From Solirubrobacteraceae bacterium (GTDB lineage Bacteria; Actinomycetota; Thermoleophilia; Solirubrobacterales; Solirubrobacteraceae), in assembly GCA_030690545.1 (NCBI GenBank), contig JAUYGN010000074.1:1-44064 (forward strand): a stretch of 44,064 nt of DNA. The letters run 5' to 3'. A program made the translations under genes and the position numbers. Below the pieces are notes generated by a model that was not told the DNA's origin, made no database searches, and was given only the letters and a program-made list of their open reading frames with translations. How positions within the stretch are numbered: the stretch's first letter is position 1; every line of letters starts with the position of its first letter. Below are positions 1 through 8,640 of this stretch, piece after piece.

Positions 1-69
1 GCCGTCGGCCTTGCGCTCCTGCCGTCAGCCCGCCGCGCGCTGGCCGCGCCCGTCGCCGCGCTGACATGA
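1..69 (+). CDS. C-terminal end of an upstream gene (partial)
   Basis: An open frame runs from the window edge to a TGA at 67-69 and encodes a 22-residue hydrophobic, Ala-rich tail. The TGA overlaps the ATG of the next gene (ATGA), the usual sign of translational coupling. The next gene starts with a TadG-like segment, so a Tad/Flp pilus or secretion gene is plausible, but the fragment is too short to identify. Confidence 0.35.
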   Translation, partial: AVGLALLPSARRALAAPVAALT

Positions 70-1496
70 CCGCTGGCGTCCGCACGGGTCGGCCGCGTCG
101 CTGCGGGCGTCCCGTCAGCCGCCGTCTGGGTCAGGCCCGCCTCAGCTCCGGTCGGCTGTGGCGCCGCGCTCGCCAGATCCGGCGCGCCGAGAGCGGGCAG
201 GCGACGATCCTGCTGCTCGGCGTGCTGCTCGCCGTCGTCGCCGGGGCGCTCGTGCTCGGCGCGATCGCGCGGGGGATCGGCGTTCGCAGCGACGAGCAGC
301 GCGCCGCCGATCTGGGGGCTCTCGCGGGTGCCCGCGCGATGCATGACGCCTACGCCGGGCTGTTCGAGCCGCCGGTGATCGCCGGCCGCCCGAACGGCGC
401 CCATCTCGCGCGGGCCGAGTACCTCGAGCGGGGTCGACGCGCCGCGGTCGCGACGGCGCGCCGCAACGGCGCGCGTCACGTGCGTGTCAGCGTTCCCGAC
501 GACGACACGTTCGCGCCCGTCCGCGTACGCGTCGAGGTGCGCGACGTGATCGAGGTCGGCAGCGGCGAGCGCGTCGCGGTGGGCGCGCGTGCGGAGGCCG
601 AGCTCGCCCCGCCCGCCGACGTTGCGCTGTGGTCCGCGGGGCCCGGCGAGTACCGCGGCCCGCTTGCCCACCGCCAGGGCAAGCCGATGCGCCCGGACGT
701 CGCCGCCGCGTTTGATCGCATGCACGCTGCGGCGCGTCGCGACGGGGTCTCGCTGATCGTCGTCAGCGGCTTTCGCTCCAACGCCGAGCAGGCCGTCCTG
801 TTCGCCCGTCGTCCCGATCCGAAGTGGGTCGCGCGGCCTGGTCACTCGTTGCACCGGCTCGGTACCGAGCTCGACCTCGGACCGCCGGCCGCCTACGGCT
901 GGCTGGCGGCGAACGCCAAGCGCTTTCACTTCATCCAGCGCTACTCCTGGGAACCGTGGCACTACGGCTTCACCCTGAACGCCGGCTCGTCCTCCGTCGG
1001 CTTCACGGCGAGCACGAGCGAGCATGGATCGGACGGTGCGGCCTCGCGCGCGCGCTCGCTTCCGTCGTTCGTTCCCGCGGCGTATGCCCCGGCGCTCTCG
1101 CGCGCGGCGCAGCGCTGGAACGTCTCCGCCGGTCTGCTCGCCGCGCAGCTCATGGCCGAGTCGAACTTCAACCCGTTCGCGCGCTCGCCTGCGGGCGCGC
1201 TCGGGATCGCGCAGTTCATGCCGGGCACGGCGCGAGCGATGGGCCTGCGCGACCCGTTCGACGCGGAGGCCTCGATCGATGCGCAGGCGCGCCTGATGCG
1301 CGATCTCCTGCGCCAGTTCGGCTCCGTGCCGCTCGCGCTCGCCGCCTACAACGCCGGTCCGGCGCGCGTCGCCGCCTGTGGCTGCGTGCCCCCGATCCGC
1401 GAGACGCGCGGCTACGTCGCGCGGATCCTCGGCCTGCTTGGCGGTGCTGGCGAGGCCGTCCCCGGCGGTGGGCTCGAGGTGCGCCTCGTGACGTGA
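66..1496 (+). CDS. TadG-like / VanY DD-peptidase / lytic transglycosylase fusion
   Basis: This 476-aa protein appears to have three modules. Residues about 40-75 hold a TadG/TadE-type start: a basic stretch, then ESGQATILLLG and one membrane helix. Residues about 200-310 look like a VanY/D,D-carboxypeptidase with zinc ligands in GHSLHRLGTELDLG and EPWHYG. Residues about 335-460 are a lytic transglycosylase (SLT) domain with the catalytic Glu in MAESNFNP, plus GALGIAQFMPG and LAAYNAGP. It is probably membrane-anchored and acts on peptidoglycan outside the cell, cutting both the peptide and glycan strands. The ATG at 66 overlaps the upstream stop. The exact N-terminus is uncertain because the first 40 residues are only Arg-rich. 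Domain calls come from motifs, not a search. Confidence 0.85.
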   Translation: MTAGVRTGRPRRCGRPVSRRLGQARLSSGRLWRRARQIRRAESGQATILLLGVLLAVVAGALVLGAIARGIGVRSDEQRAADLGALAGARAMHDAYAGLFEPPVIAGRPNGAHLARAEYLERGRRAAVATARRNGARHVRVSVPDDDTFAPVRVRVEVRDVIEVGSGERVAVGARAEAELAPPADVALWSAGPGEYRGPLAHRQGKPMRPDVAAAFDRMHAAARRDGVSLIVVSGFRSNAEQAVLFARRPDPKWVARPGHSLHRLGTELDLGPPAAYGWLAANAKRFHFIQRYSWEPWHYGFTLNAGSSSVGFTASTSEHGSDGAASRARSLPSFVPAAYAPALSRAAQRWNVSAGLLAAQLMAESNFNPFARSPAGALGIAQFMPGTARAMGLRDPFDAEASIDAQARLMRDLLRQFGSVPLALAAYNAGPARVAACGCVPPIRETRGYVARILGLLGGAGEAVPGGGLEVRLVT

Positions 1497-1521
1497 GCGC
1501 AGCGGCGCGGCGTCGCGGCCG

Positions 1522-3570
1522 ATGAGGACCGACCGGCTGCATGCGGCGATGCACCGACAGCGATGCCGCCATGTCTCTCAAGTTCTCCGCCGCTGGAGTC
1601 GATGTCTACCCATCGCCCTCGTTGCGCGCCCATCGAAGTCGTTGGATCACGCGCGCGTCGGTCGCCGGAGTGGCGCGCGGCGCGGACCCGGTCGCCTGCG
1701 TCGCGCGGCCGCCGAGCTGCCGCGCGGACGGCTGTTGCCCGATGCGATCTGGAGCCGGCGCCATCGCTCGATCGTGGTGCTGCTGTGGCTGCACGTCCCG
1801 CTGCTGGCGATCTTCGGCATCGCCCGTGGCTTCGGGGTGTGGCATTCGATCACGGAGCTGCTGCTCGTCGCGTCGTTCGCGATCGTCGCGTCGATCCCCG
1901 GCTTCGGGCGCGCGACGCGCTCGGCCTCGGCGGCGATCGGGCTCGTCGCCTGCTCGGCGCTGCTGATCCACTTCTGGGATGGGCAGATCGAGGGGCACTT
2001 CCACTTCTTCGTCGTCGTCTCGCTGCTGATCCTCTACCAGGACTGGCTGCCGTTCCTGCTCGCCTTCGGCTTCGTCGTCCTGCATCACGGCGTCCTCGGC
2101 ACGGTCGTCGCGGACTCCGTCTACGACCACGGCGCGGCGACCGCCAACCCATGGGCGTGGGCGCTCGTCCACGGCGGCTTCATCGCCGCCGCGTCGGCGG
2201 CAAACATCGTCACGTGGCGCGCGACCGAGCACCTGCTGCGCGACCCGCTGACCGGCCTCTCCGGCCGCGCGATCATGTTCGATCGGCTGCGCCTCGGCCT
2301 GATTCGCGCGCGCCGCCGCGGGCAGCACGCGGGCGTCATCTTCCTCGACCTCGATCGCTTCAAGCTGCTCAACGACTCGCTCGGCCATGCCGTCGGCGAC
2401 CGCGTGCTCGTGACGGCGGGCGAGCGCCTGCACGATGCCGTGCGCGCGGGCGACACGGCGGTGCGCTTCGGCGGCGACGAGTTCGTCGTCGTCTGCGAGG
2501 ATCTCGAGGCGCCCGCCGTTGCCGTTGAGATCACGCGACGCCTGATGACCGCGCTGCGCGAGCCGTACCGGATCGGCGACCACGAGATCGTGCTGACCGT
2601 CTCCGCCGGCATCGCGGTTTCGGAGCTCGGCGACGCGCGCAGCGCCGAGGACCTCATCCGCGACGCGGACGCGGCGATGTACCACGCCAAGGAGAGTGGC
2701 AAGGATCGCTACGTCGTCTTCGGCGAGGCGATGCGCGACCGCGCGCTGACGCGCTTCACCGACGAGATCGAGCTGCGGCGCGCGGTGGCGGGCGGCGAGC
2801 TGTGCCTGCGCTACGAGCCGCAGCTGGCGCTCCTCAGCGGGCGCCTGCGCGCCGTCGAGGCGCACGTGTACTGGCAGCACTCGCGGCGCGGCCTGCTCGC
2901 ACCGCGCGACGTCCTCGCGACGGCCGAGGAGGCCGGGATGGTCGTCCCGATCGGCGAATGGGCGATCACCGAGGCGTGCCGCCAGCTCAGTCGCTGGCGG
3001 CGATCGGGCGCCGCGGCGGATCTGACGATGTCGCTGAACGTGTCCGCCGAGCAGCTGCGCGATGAGAGTCTCGTCGCGGTGATCGAGCGCGCGCTGCGCG
3101 TCAACGAGCTCGAGCCGACGGCACTCTGCCTCGAGATCCCCGAAGCCGCGGTGACGGCCGATCCGGCGAGCGCCGGCGCGGCGCTCGGCCGGCTGCGTGC
3201 GACCGGCGTGCGGCTCGCGCTCGACGGGTTCGGCACGGGCCATCTGTCGATGAGCTGCCTGCGTCAGCTGCGCTTCGACACGATGAAGCTCAACCGCGTC
3301 TACGTGCGCGACCTCGATCAGCCCGGCGGATCTGCGGTGCTGCGCGGGATCGTCGAGATGGCGCACGCGCTGGGCACCCCGGTCACCGCCAAGGGCGTCG
3401 CAACCGGCGCGCAGCTCAGAGCGCTGCGCGCGATCGGCTGCGACGCGGCACAGGGTCCGCTGCTCGCATCGCCCGGACCGGCGGACGAGGTCGGCCGGCT
3501 CGTCACCTCGCCGCGCCGCGCCGCCACCCGCAAGCCCGAGCTCGTGGAGTCGCTCAGCACCGTCACGTAG
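1522..3570 (+). CDS. Membrane GGDEF-EAL protein with degenerate EAL domain
   Basis: The protein has up to 682 aa. After an Arg-rich N-terminus come about six membrane helices (residues 90-240) including a His-rich segment with HFHFF and VLHHG. A GGDEF domain follows, with an intact GGDEF at residues 317-321 and an upstream RAGD that fits the c-di-GMP inhibitory I-site. The C-terminal EAL domain is altered: EAL reads EAH, the DDFG pair reads DGFG, and the usual EGVE reads KGVA. I therefore expect an active diguanylate cyclase and an inactive phosphodiesterase that may act as a c-di-GMP sensor. The start is doubtful: the first 70 residues look unlike coding sequence of the family, and a later start near the first helix is possible. 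Confidence 0.85.
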   Translation: MRTDRLHAAMHRQRCRHVSQVLRRWSRCLPIALVARPSKSLDHARVGRRSGARRGPGRLRRAAAELPRGRLLPDAIWSRRHRSIVVLLWLHVPLLAIFGIARGFGVWHSITELLLVASFAIVASIPGFGRATRSASAAIGLVACSALLIHFWDGQIEGHFHFFVVVSLLILYQDWLPFLLAFGFVVLHHGVLGTVVADSVYDHGAATANPWAWALVHGGFIAAASAANIVTWRATEHLLRDPLTGLSGRAIMFDRLRLGLIRARRRGQHAGVIFLDLDRFKLLNDSLGHAVGDRVLVTAGERLHDAVRAGDTAVRFGGDEFVVVCEDLEAPAVAVEITRRLMTALREPYRIGDHEIVLTVSAGIAVSELGDARSAEDLIRDADAAMYHAKESGKDRYVVFGEAMRDRALTRFTDEIELRRAVAGGELCLRYEPQLALLSGRLRAVEAHVYWQHSRRGLLAPRDVLATAEEAGMVVPIGEWAITEACRQLSRWRRSGAAADLTMSLNVSAEQLRDESLVAVIERALRVNELEPTALCLEIPEAAVTADPASAGAALGRLRATGVRLALDGFGTGHLSMSCLRQLRFDTMKLNRVYVRDLDQPGGSAVLRGIVEMAHALGTPVTAKGVATGAQLRALRAIGCDAAQGPLLASPGPADEVGRLVTSPRRAATRKPELVESLSTVT

Positions 3571-3642
3571 CGCGACGGAGGCCGGATCGCTGCACCGGCG
3601 ACCCCGACCGCCGCGGCCGGGTGGCGCGCCGCCGCGGTCCGA

Positions 3643-4665
3643 TCAGCGCGGCGTGCCCGCCCAGCCGGCGCGCGGGTCCGGCAGCGGCGTCAGCCGCGCG
3701 GCGATCTCGTCGCGCCGCGGCTCGAGGAAGGGCGGCAGGATGAGCTTCGTGCCGAGCTCCTCGACCGGGCCGTCGACGGTGAAGCCGGGCTCGCGCGTCG
3801 CCAGCTCGTAGAGCACGCCGCCCGGCTCGCGGAAGTACAGCGAGTGGAAGTAGTGACGGTCGACGTAGCCGGAGTTCGGGATGCCGGCCTTCGTCACTCG
3901 CTCGATCCAGTTCGGCAGGTCGGCGTCGGTCGTCGCCCAGGCGACGTGGTGGATCGTGCCGGCGCTCTGGCGGCCGCGCGCGTCGGGCGGAGCGTCCCAG
4001 GCGATCCAGCCGCCACGGCGCTCGCCGCGCAGCTCGAACGTGGCGCTCTCGCCGGCCTCGTCGCCCTCGTCCCTGCCGTCGCCCGCATCGCCCGTCCGCG
4101 CGCCGCCGCTGCCGGCATCGGCGCGGTCGGGCCCGTCGGCGCGAGCCGCGCCCATCAGCCGTTCGAGCACGAGCGCGCTGTCGGACGGGCGGGCGCTGTA
4201 GGCGCGCACGCCCTCGAAGCCCTGCAGCGCGACCGCCGCCGGGATCTCGGGGTGCTCGGCGACCAGCGCCTCGTCGCTCGTCTGGTCGACGACGAGCTCG
4301 TGGTCGAGCCCCTCGGGATCGGAGAAGCGCAGCGAGCCGCCGTCACCGTGCTCGGTCGCGACGCCGTCGTCGCCGAGGCGCGCGGCCCAGAACTCGAGTG
4401 CCCTGGGCGAGGCGACGCGCCAGGCGATGCGGTGCACCATCCCGGCGCCGGCGCGGCCGGGCTTCGCGCCGGGGTACTCGAAGAAGGTCAGGTCGGCGCC
4501 CGGCTGCGCGTTCTCGTCGCCGTAGAAGAGGTGGTAGACGCTCGGATCGTCCTGGTTGACGGTCTTCGCGGTCATCCGCAGCCCGAGCACCCGCGTGTAG
4601 AAGTCGACGTTGCGCGGCGCGTCGCCGGTGATCGCGGTGATGTGGTGAATGCCGTCGAGGTTCAT
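3643..4665 (-). CDS. Ring-cleaving dioxygenase, MhqO-like (VOC superfamily)
   Basis: This 340-aa protein contains two vicinal-oxygen-chelate modules. The first begins MNLDGIHHITAITGD, and the second is marked by TIHHVAWATTDADLPNW and ends with GGVLYELATREPGF. This matches the MhqO/PcpA-like family of Fe(II) extradiol dioxygenases acting on hydroquinones. Likely metal ligands are the His of HHIT, the second-module HHVAW and the Glu in LYELA. The linker between modules carries an acidic, Gly/Asp-rich insert (about residues 205-240). The start is the ATG at 4663-4665; the longer open frame upstream is antisense to uvrC. A strong promoter with a MarR-type operator lies just upstream, fitting control by a quinone- or phenol-sensing MarR protein. 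It converges on the GGDEF-EAL gene. Confidence 0.9.
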   Translation of the reverse strand: MNLDGIHHITAITGDAPRNVDFYTRVLGLRMTAKTVNQDDPSVYHLFYGDENAQPGADLTFFEYPGAKPGRAGAGMVHRIAWRVASPRALEFWAARLGDDGVATEHGDGGSLRFSDPEGLDHELVVDQTSDEALVAEHPEIPAAVALQGFEGVRAYSARPSDSALVLERLMGAARADGPDRADAGSGGARTGDAGDGRDEGDEAGESATFELRGERRGGWIAWDAPPDARGRQSAGTIHHVAWATTDADLPNWIERVTKAGIPNSGYVDRHYFHSLYFREPGGVLYELATREPGFTVDGPVEELGTKLILPPFLEPRRDEIAARLTPLPDPRAGWAGTPR

Positions 4666-4710
4666 GGTCGTCCTTTGCTGCGGGAGCCGGGGAAGTCCTG
4701 TCTGCGTCCG

Positions 4711-4741
4711 ACTATACCCACGATAGTTGCGCAAGCAACCA
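4711..4741 (-). promoter_or_regulatory. Promoter with MarR-type operator for the dioxygenase gene
   Basis: On the minus strand TTGCTT (4733-4738), a 16-bp spacer and TATAGT (4711-4716) form a sigma-70-like promoter. Across the -35 box and spacer lies TAGTTGCGCAAGCAACCA (4724-4741 on the plus strand), an 18-bp palindrome with one mismatch and the TTGC-N4-GCAA core typical of MarR-family sites. A bound dimer would block RNA polymerase. Confidence 0.65.
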
Positions 4742-4788
4742 GATTGGTCGCGGCCGGCAGATGCGGACGTCGATCTATCCTCGAGGCG

Positions 4789-6675
4789 ATGGCCGTGACG
4801 CCCCCGCAGAGCTCCTCGACGCGCCTGCGCGAGCAGCGTCGCAGCCTGCCCGACGGACCCGGCGTCTATCTGTTTCGCGACCGTGCCGGCAAGGTCATCT
4901 ACGTCGGCAAGGCGAAGTCGATCCGCAAGCGCGTCGCCGGTCACTTCTCCAATCGCGTCACCCGCGGCGCGGTCGAGATGGTCGGCATGGTGCACAACAT
5001 CGAGTTCCTGCTCGTCTCCTCCGAGACCGAGGCGCTGCTGACGGAGAACCAGTTCATCAAGCAGTACAAGCCGCGCTTCAACATCCGCCTGCGCGACGAC
5101 AAGTCCTATCCGTTCCTGGCGATCTCGATCGACGAGGACTATCCGCGCGTCTACTTCACGCGCGAGCGCCATCGCCGCGACCGCCTCTACTTCGGTCCCT
5201 ACTCGAACGCCAAGAAGGTCCGCGGCACGCTCGACCTGCTGCAGAAGGTGTTCGCCTTCCGCTCCTGCACCGGCACGGTGCCCGGGCGGCGCAGCGGATC
5301 GCCGTGCCTGGACTTCTACATCAAGCGCTGCGGCGCGCCCTGCGTCGGCTATCAGTCCAAGGACGAGTACCGCAAGGCGATCGACGGCGTCGTCGACTTC
5401 CTGTCGGGTCGCTACCGCCAGATCGAGCGCGACCTCGAAGCGCGGATGAAGACCGCCGCCGCCGCGCAGGAGTTCGAGCAGGCGGCGCTGGAGCGCAACC
5501 GCCTGCGCTCCGTCCACAGCCTGCTCGAGCGCCAGCGCGTCGCCAACGAGTCGGTCGGCACGCTGGACGCCGTCGCGATCGCCGTCGACGGCACCGACGC
5601 CAACGCGCAGGTCTTCCAGATCCGCGACGGCGTCCTGTCCGACCGCCAGTCGTTCTACCTCGCCAACGAGGCCGGTCTCAGCAGCGGCGAGGTCGCCGAG
5701 GAGTTCCTGCTGCAGTACTACGGCGACGCGATGGCCGTGCCCGCGCAGGTCGTCGTCCAGCGCGAGCTGCCCGACCTCGACGCGCTCGGCGAGGCACTCG
5801 GCGCGCTGCGCGGCACGCGCGTCGAGGTGCGCGTGCCCGAGCGCGGCGACAAGCGCCGGATCCTCGAGCTCGCGCAGCGCAACGCGGCACTCGCCCTCGA
5901 CCAGGAGCGCCTCAAGGACGAGCGCCGTCGCCAGCAGCGCGTCGAGGCGCTCGACGGCCTGCAGGAGGCGCTCGAGCTCGACGCGCTGCCGCTGCGCATC
6001 GAGTGCTTCGACATCTCCAACCTGATGGGCACGAACACGACGGCGTCGATGGTCGTCTTCGAGGCCGGCGCGCCGAAGAAGAGCGACTACCGGCGCTTCA
6101 ACGTGCGCTCGACGACCGAGGGCGTGCCCGACGACGTCGCGGCGATCGAGGAGGTGCTGTCGCGCCGTCTCGCGCGCTGGGAGTCCGAGCAGGACCTCAG
6201 CCCCAACGACCCCAAGCGCAATGAGTCCTTCGCGACGCTGCCGAGCCTGATCGTGATCGACGGCGGCGCCGGCCAGCTGTCGGCCGGCCTGCGCGCGCTG
6301 CAGGGCTTCCGCGACCGCGGCGTGGCGGTCATCTCGCTCGCCAAGCAGCTCGAGGAGGTCTACGTCCCGGGCCGCCGCGAACCACTGCGGCTGCCCCACG
6401 ACACGCCTGCGCTGCAGCTGCTGCAGCGGCTGCGCGACGAGGCGCACCGCTTCGCGATCACCCACCACCGCGCGCGCCGCGACCGGCAGATGACGGAGTC
6501 CGTGCTGGACGGCCTGCCGGGCGTCGGGCCGAAGCGCAAGCGGGCGCTGATGAAGCACTTCGGATCGCCCGAGGCGGCGCTCGGCGCGTCGCGCGAGGAG
6601 CTCGAGTCCGTGCCCGGCCTGCCCTCCAAGACGGCCGGCGAGCTGTACGCCTACCTGAACCGCACGTCGGGATGA
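4789..6675 (+). CDS. uvrC: Excinuclease ABC subunit C
   Basis: UvrC makes both incisions beside a UvrB-marked lesion in nucleotide excision repair. The 628-aa product has the N-terminal GIY-YIG nuclease (GVY at 25-27, YVG at 38-40), a Cys-rich segment near residue 170 (CLDFYIKRCGAPC), a UVR motif for UvrB binding (AAQEFEQAALERNRLRS), an RNase H-like nuclease domain (IECFDISNLMG, VIDGGAGQL), and tandem helix-hairpin-helix motifs (LPGVGPKRKRALMKHFG, VPGLPSKTAGELY). Length is normal. The ATG at 4789 follows TATCCT (4776-4781) by 7 nt, implying a leaderless mRNA; the upstream open frame is non-coding. Its stop overlaps rapZ. Confidence 0.98.
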   Translation: MAVTPPQSSSTRLREQRRSLPDGPGVYLFRDRAGKVIYVGKAKSIRKRVAGHFSNRVTRGAVEMVGMVHNIEFLLVSSETEALLTENQFIKQYKPRFNIRLRDDKSYPFLAISIDEDYPRVYFTRERHRRDRLYFGPYSNAKKVRGTLDLLQKVFAFRSCTGTVPGRRSGSPCLDFYIKRCGAPCVGYQSKDEYRKAIDGVVDFLSGRYRQIERDLEARMKTAAAAQEFEQAALERNRLRSVHSLLERQRVANESVGTLDAVAIAVDGTDANAQVFQIRDGVLSDRQSFYLANEAGLSSGEVAEEFLLQYYGDAMAVPAQVVVQRELPDLDALGEALGALRGTRVEVRVPERGDKRRILELAQRNAALALDQERLKDERRRQQRVEALDGLQEALELDALPLRIECFDISNLMGTNTTASMVVFEAGAPKKSDYRRFNVRSTTEGVPDDVAAIEEVLSRRLARWESEQDLSPNDPKRNESFATLPSLIVIDGGAGQLSAGLRALQGFRDRGVAVISLAKQLEEVYVPGRREPLRLPHDTPALQLLQRLRDEAHRFAITHHRARRDRQMTESVLDGLPGVGPKRKRALMKHFGSPEAALGASREELESVPGLPSKTAGELYAYLNRTSG

Positions 6676-7607
6676 CCGACCGGCCCGCAACAATCGCGGG
6701 CATGACCGTGTCCGAGGAGGCGCCCGCGACGACGAGCCTCGAGGACGTCGTCGTCATCACCGGCTTCTCCGGCGCCGGCAAGTCGACCGCGATGAACGTG
6801 TTCGAGGACGACGGCTACTTCTGCGTCGACAACCTGCCGCCCGAGATGATCCGCGGGCTCGTCGACCTGTTCGTGCACGAGGGCGCCAAGGTGCGCCGCG
6901 CCGCGGTCGTCTCCGACGTGCGCGCGCGCGAGCTGTTCGAGACGCTCGGCGCCGTGCTCGACGACCTCGCCGAGCGGGGCATCGCGCACCGCGTCCTGTT
7001 CCTCGACGCCGACGAGACGACGCTGCTGGGCCGCTACAAGGAGACGCGCCGGCGCCACCCGCTGAGCCCGACCGGCTCGGTCGCGCAGGGGATCGCCGCC
7101 GAGCGCGCGGCGCTCGAGCACATCAAGGCGCGCGCCGACTTCGTGCTCGACACGAGCGGGATCGGGCCGGCGACGCTGCGCCGCCGGATCGCCGAGGAGT
7201 TCCTGCCGCGCCACGTGCGCGCCAAGCTCGCCGTCACGCTGACCTCGTTCGGCCACAAGCACGGCCTGCCACGCGACGCGGACATCGTGCTCGACCTGCG
7301 CTTCCTGCCCAACCCGCACTGGGAGCCTGGGCTGCGCTCGCTGACGGGCTTCGATCCGCGCGTCGTGCAGTACATGTCGCGCGGCGGCAAGCTCGACGCG
7401 TTCCACGAGCGCTTGGCGCCGCTGCTGGACTTCCTCATCCCCGAGTACATCGCCGAGGGCAAGGCGCACCTGGCGATCGCGATCGGCTGCACGGGCGGGC
7501 GCCATCGCTCGGTCGCGATCACCGAGGCGCTGGCCGCGCGCCTGCGCGCGCGCGACGACGTCGAGGTCGAGGTCGTCCACCGCGACGTCGGGCATTCGGC
7601 GCGATGA
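6672..7607 (+). CDS. rapZ: RapZ/YvcJ nucleotide-binding protein
   Basis: The product (311 aa) has a Walker A P-loop near the N-terminus (GFSGAGKST), the family-specific DDGYFCVDNLPPE, and the C-terminal IGCTGGRHRSV segment. RapZ is an RNase adapter for glmZ in enterobacteria; in Gram-positives YvcJ binds nucleotides with a less clear role. The ATG at 6672 overlaps the uvrC stop (ATGA). A second ATG at 6702 is also possible, since the residues before it are poorly conserved in type. The usual actinobacterial partners yvcK and whiA do not follow. Confidence 0.96.
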   Translation: MTDRPATIAGMTVSEEAPATTSLEDVVVITGFSGAGKSTAMNVFEDDGYFCVDNLPPEMIRGLVDLFVHEGAKVRRAAVVSDVRARELFETLGAVLDDLAERGIAHRVLFLDADETTLLGRYKETRRRHPLSPTGSVAQGIAAERAALEHIKARADFVLDTSGIGPATLRRRIAEEFLPRHVRAKLAVTLTSFGHKHGLPRDADIVLDLRFLPNPHWEPGLRSLTGFDPRVVQYMSRGGKLDAFHERLAPLLDFLIPEYIAEGKAHLAIAIGCTGGRHRSVAITEALAARLRARDDVEVEVVHRDVGHSAR

Positions 7608-7969
7608 TCGTCCACGTCGGATTCGAGGTCTCCGACCTGGAGCGCTCGGCGCGCTTCTACGACGCGGTCTTCTACGCGCTCGGCGCGCGGCGCACGTTCG
7701 TGAGCGCCCGCGCGCTCGCCTACGGCCGCGACCACGAGCAGTTCTGGATCGTCGCGCGCGGCCGCACGCCGGCGCCCGGCTACGGGCACATTGCGCTGGC
7801 GGCGGCCGGTCGTGCCGCGGTCGTCGCCGCCTACGAGGCGGGCCTGGCGAACGGCGGCAGCGACGACGGCAAGCCCGGGATGCGCCCGCAGTACGGGGCG
7901 ACGTACTACGCCGCCTACCTGCTCGACCCCGACGGGCTGCGCTTGGAGCTCGTCAACGGCGCGACCTGA
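7604..7969 (+). CDS. VOC/glyoxalase family protein
   Basis: This 121-aa protein is a single vicinal-oxygen-chelate module: it starts MIVHVGFEVSDLERSARFYD and ends YLLDPDGLRLELVN. The first His (HVGFEV), the internal His (YGHIAL) and the C-terminal Glu (LRLELV) are likely metal ligands. The substrate cannot be told from sequence. The ATG overlaps the rapZ stop (ATGA), so it is the third gene of a coupled uvrC-rapZ-VOC unit. Confidence 0.9.
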   Translation: MIVHVGFEVSDLERSARFYDAVFYALGARRTFVSARALAYGRDHEQFWIVARGRTPAPGYGHIALAAAGRAAVVAAYEAGLANGGSDDGKPGMRPQYGATYYAAYLLDPDGLRLELVNGAT

Positions 7970-7991
7970 GCCGGCCCGGCAACGGCAGCGC

Positions 7992-8492
7992 CTACAGGGG
8001 GCGCGTCGGCCTGATCTCCGACGGGACCGGGTCGGAAGCGGCGCTGGGATCCGTGGGGGCGGCGGTGAACGCGATCGAGATCCGTGCCACCGAGAGCACC
8101 GCGCCGGCCACCATCAGCACGGCGGAGACGAGCGCGAGCCACAGGCCGGTGCCGGGGTCGCCGTCGACGCTGGGCGTCAGCGGCGGCGGGTTGAGGAGCG
8201 CGAAGAGCACGATCACGAGCGCCGCGGCGGCCGGCGCGACCAGCCACGCCGGCGGTCGCGGCGGGCCGACGCCCATCCGGCTGGCGACCGCGAGGAGCGC
8301 GGCGAGCGCGACGAGGGCGAGCACGAGGTCCCACGCCTCGAAGATCGTCCAGGCGTCGATCCCGGGCTGGTACCACTCGAGAAACAGGCTGACGAGCAGC
8401 AGGATCGCGCCGGCGCCGATCAGCAGCAGCCCTGCCTCGAAGCTGCGAACGGCGGTCGGCGTCTCCTCATGGGCGGGCTCAGCGGTCGGCAT
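7992..8492 (-). CDS. Four-helix membrane protein, unknown function
   Basis: This 166-aa protein has four predicted membrane helices (about residues 20-38, 50-70, 84-102 and 115-135). The first is followed by SLFLEWY, a motif often seen in small actinobacterial membrane proteins. No enzymatic motif is visible. The ATG at 8490-8492 is preceded by GAGGAG at good spacing. The longer open frame upstream is antisense to the glucokinase gene. It ends convergently with the VOC gene. Confidence 0.8.
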   Translation of the reverse strand: MPTAEPAHEETPTAVRSFEAGLLLIGAGAILLLVSLFLEWYQPGIDAWTIFEAWDLVLALVALAALLAVASRMGVGPPRPPAWLVAPAAAALVIVLFALLNPPPLTPSVDGDPGTGLWLALVSAVLMVAGAVLSVARISIAFTAAPTDPSAASDPVPSEIRPTRPL

Positions 8493-8640
8493 CGGGTCTC
8501 CTCGTGTCGTTCGTCCCGAACGGCACGCTGCTACCCACCTCGCGTCCGGCGCGAAACGCCGACCCGCGGATCTGCCGGCGCGACGTTGCGCCGCTTCGAT
8601 CGGCACAGGTCCGGGCGAGACGGACACTAGGCTTGCGGCG

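Noticed and set aside
1606-3366. 586-aa minus-strand open frame opposite the GGDEF-EAL gene
   Set aside because: Composition is that of an antisense shadow and it has no domain; the plus-strand frame has clear motifs.
3571-3642. Terminator hairpin between the GGDEF-EAL gene and the dioxygenase gene
   Set aside because: The apparent inverted repeat of CCGCCGCGG sequences has central mismatches and no T-tract, so it is not distinguishable from GC-rich background.
4666-6693. 1016-aa minus-strand open frame reaching across uvrC
   Set aside because: Only its C-terminal 340 residues are a real protein. The rest is the high-GC antisense shadow of uvrC, which has full domain motifs on the plus strand.
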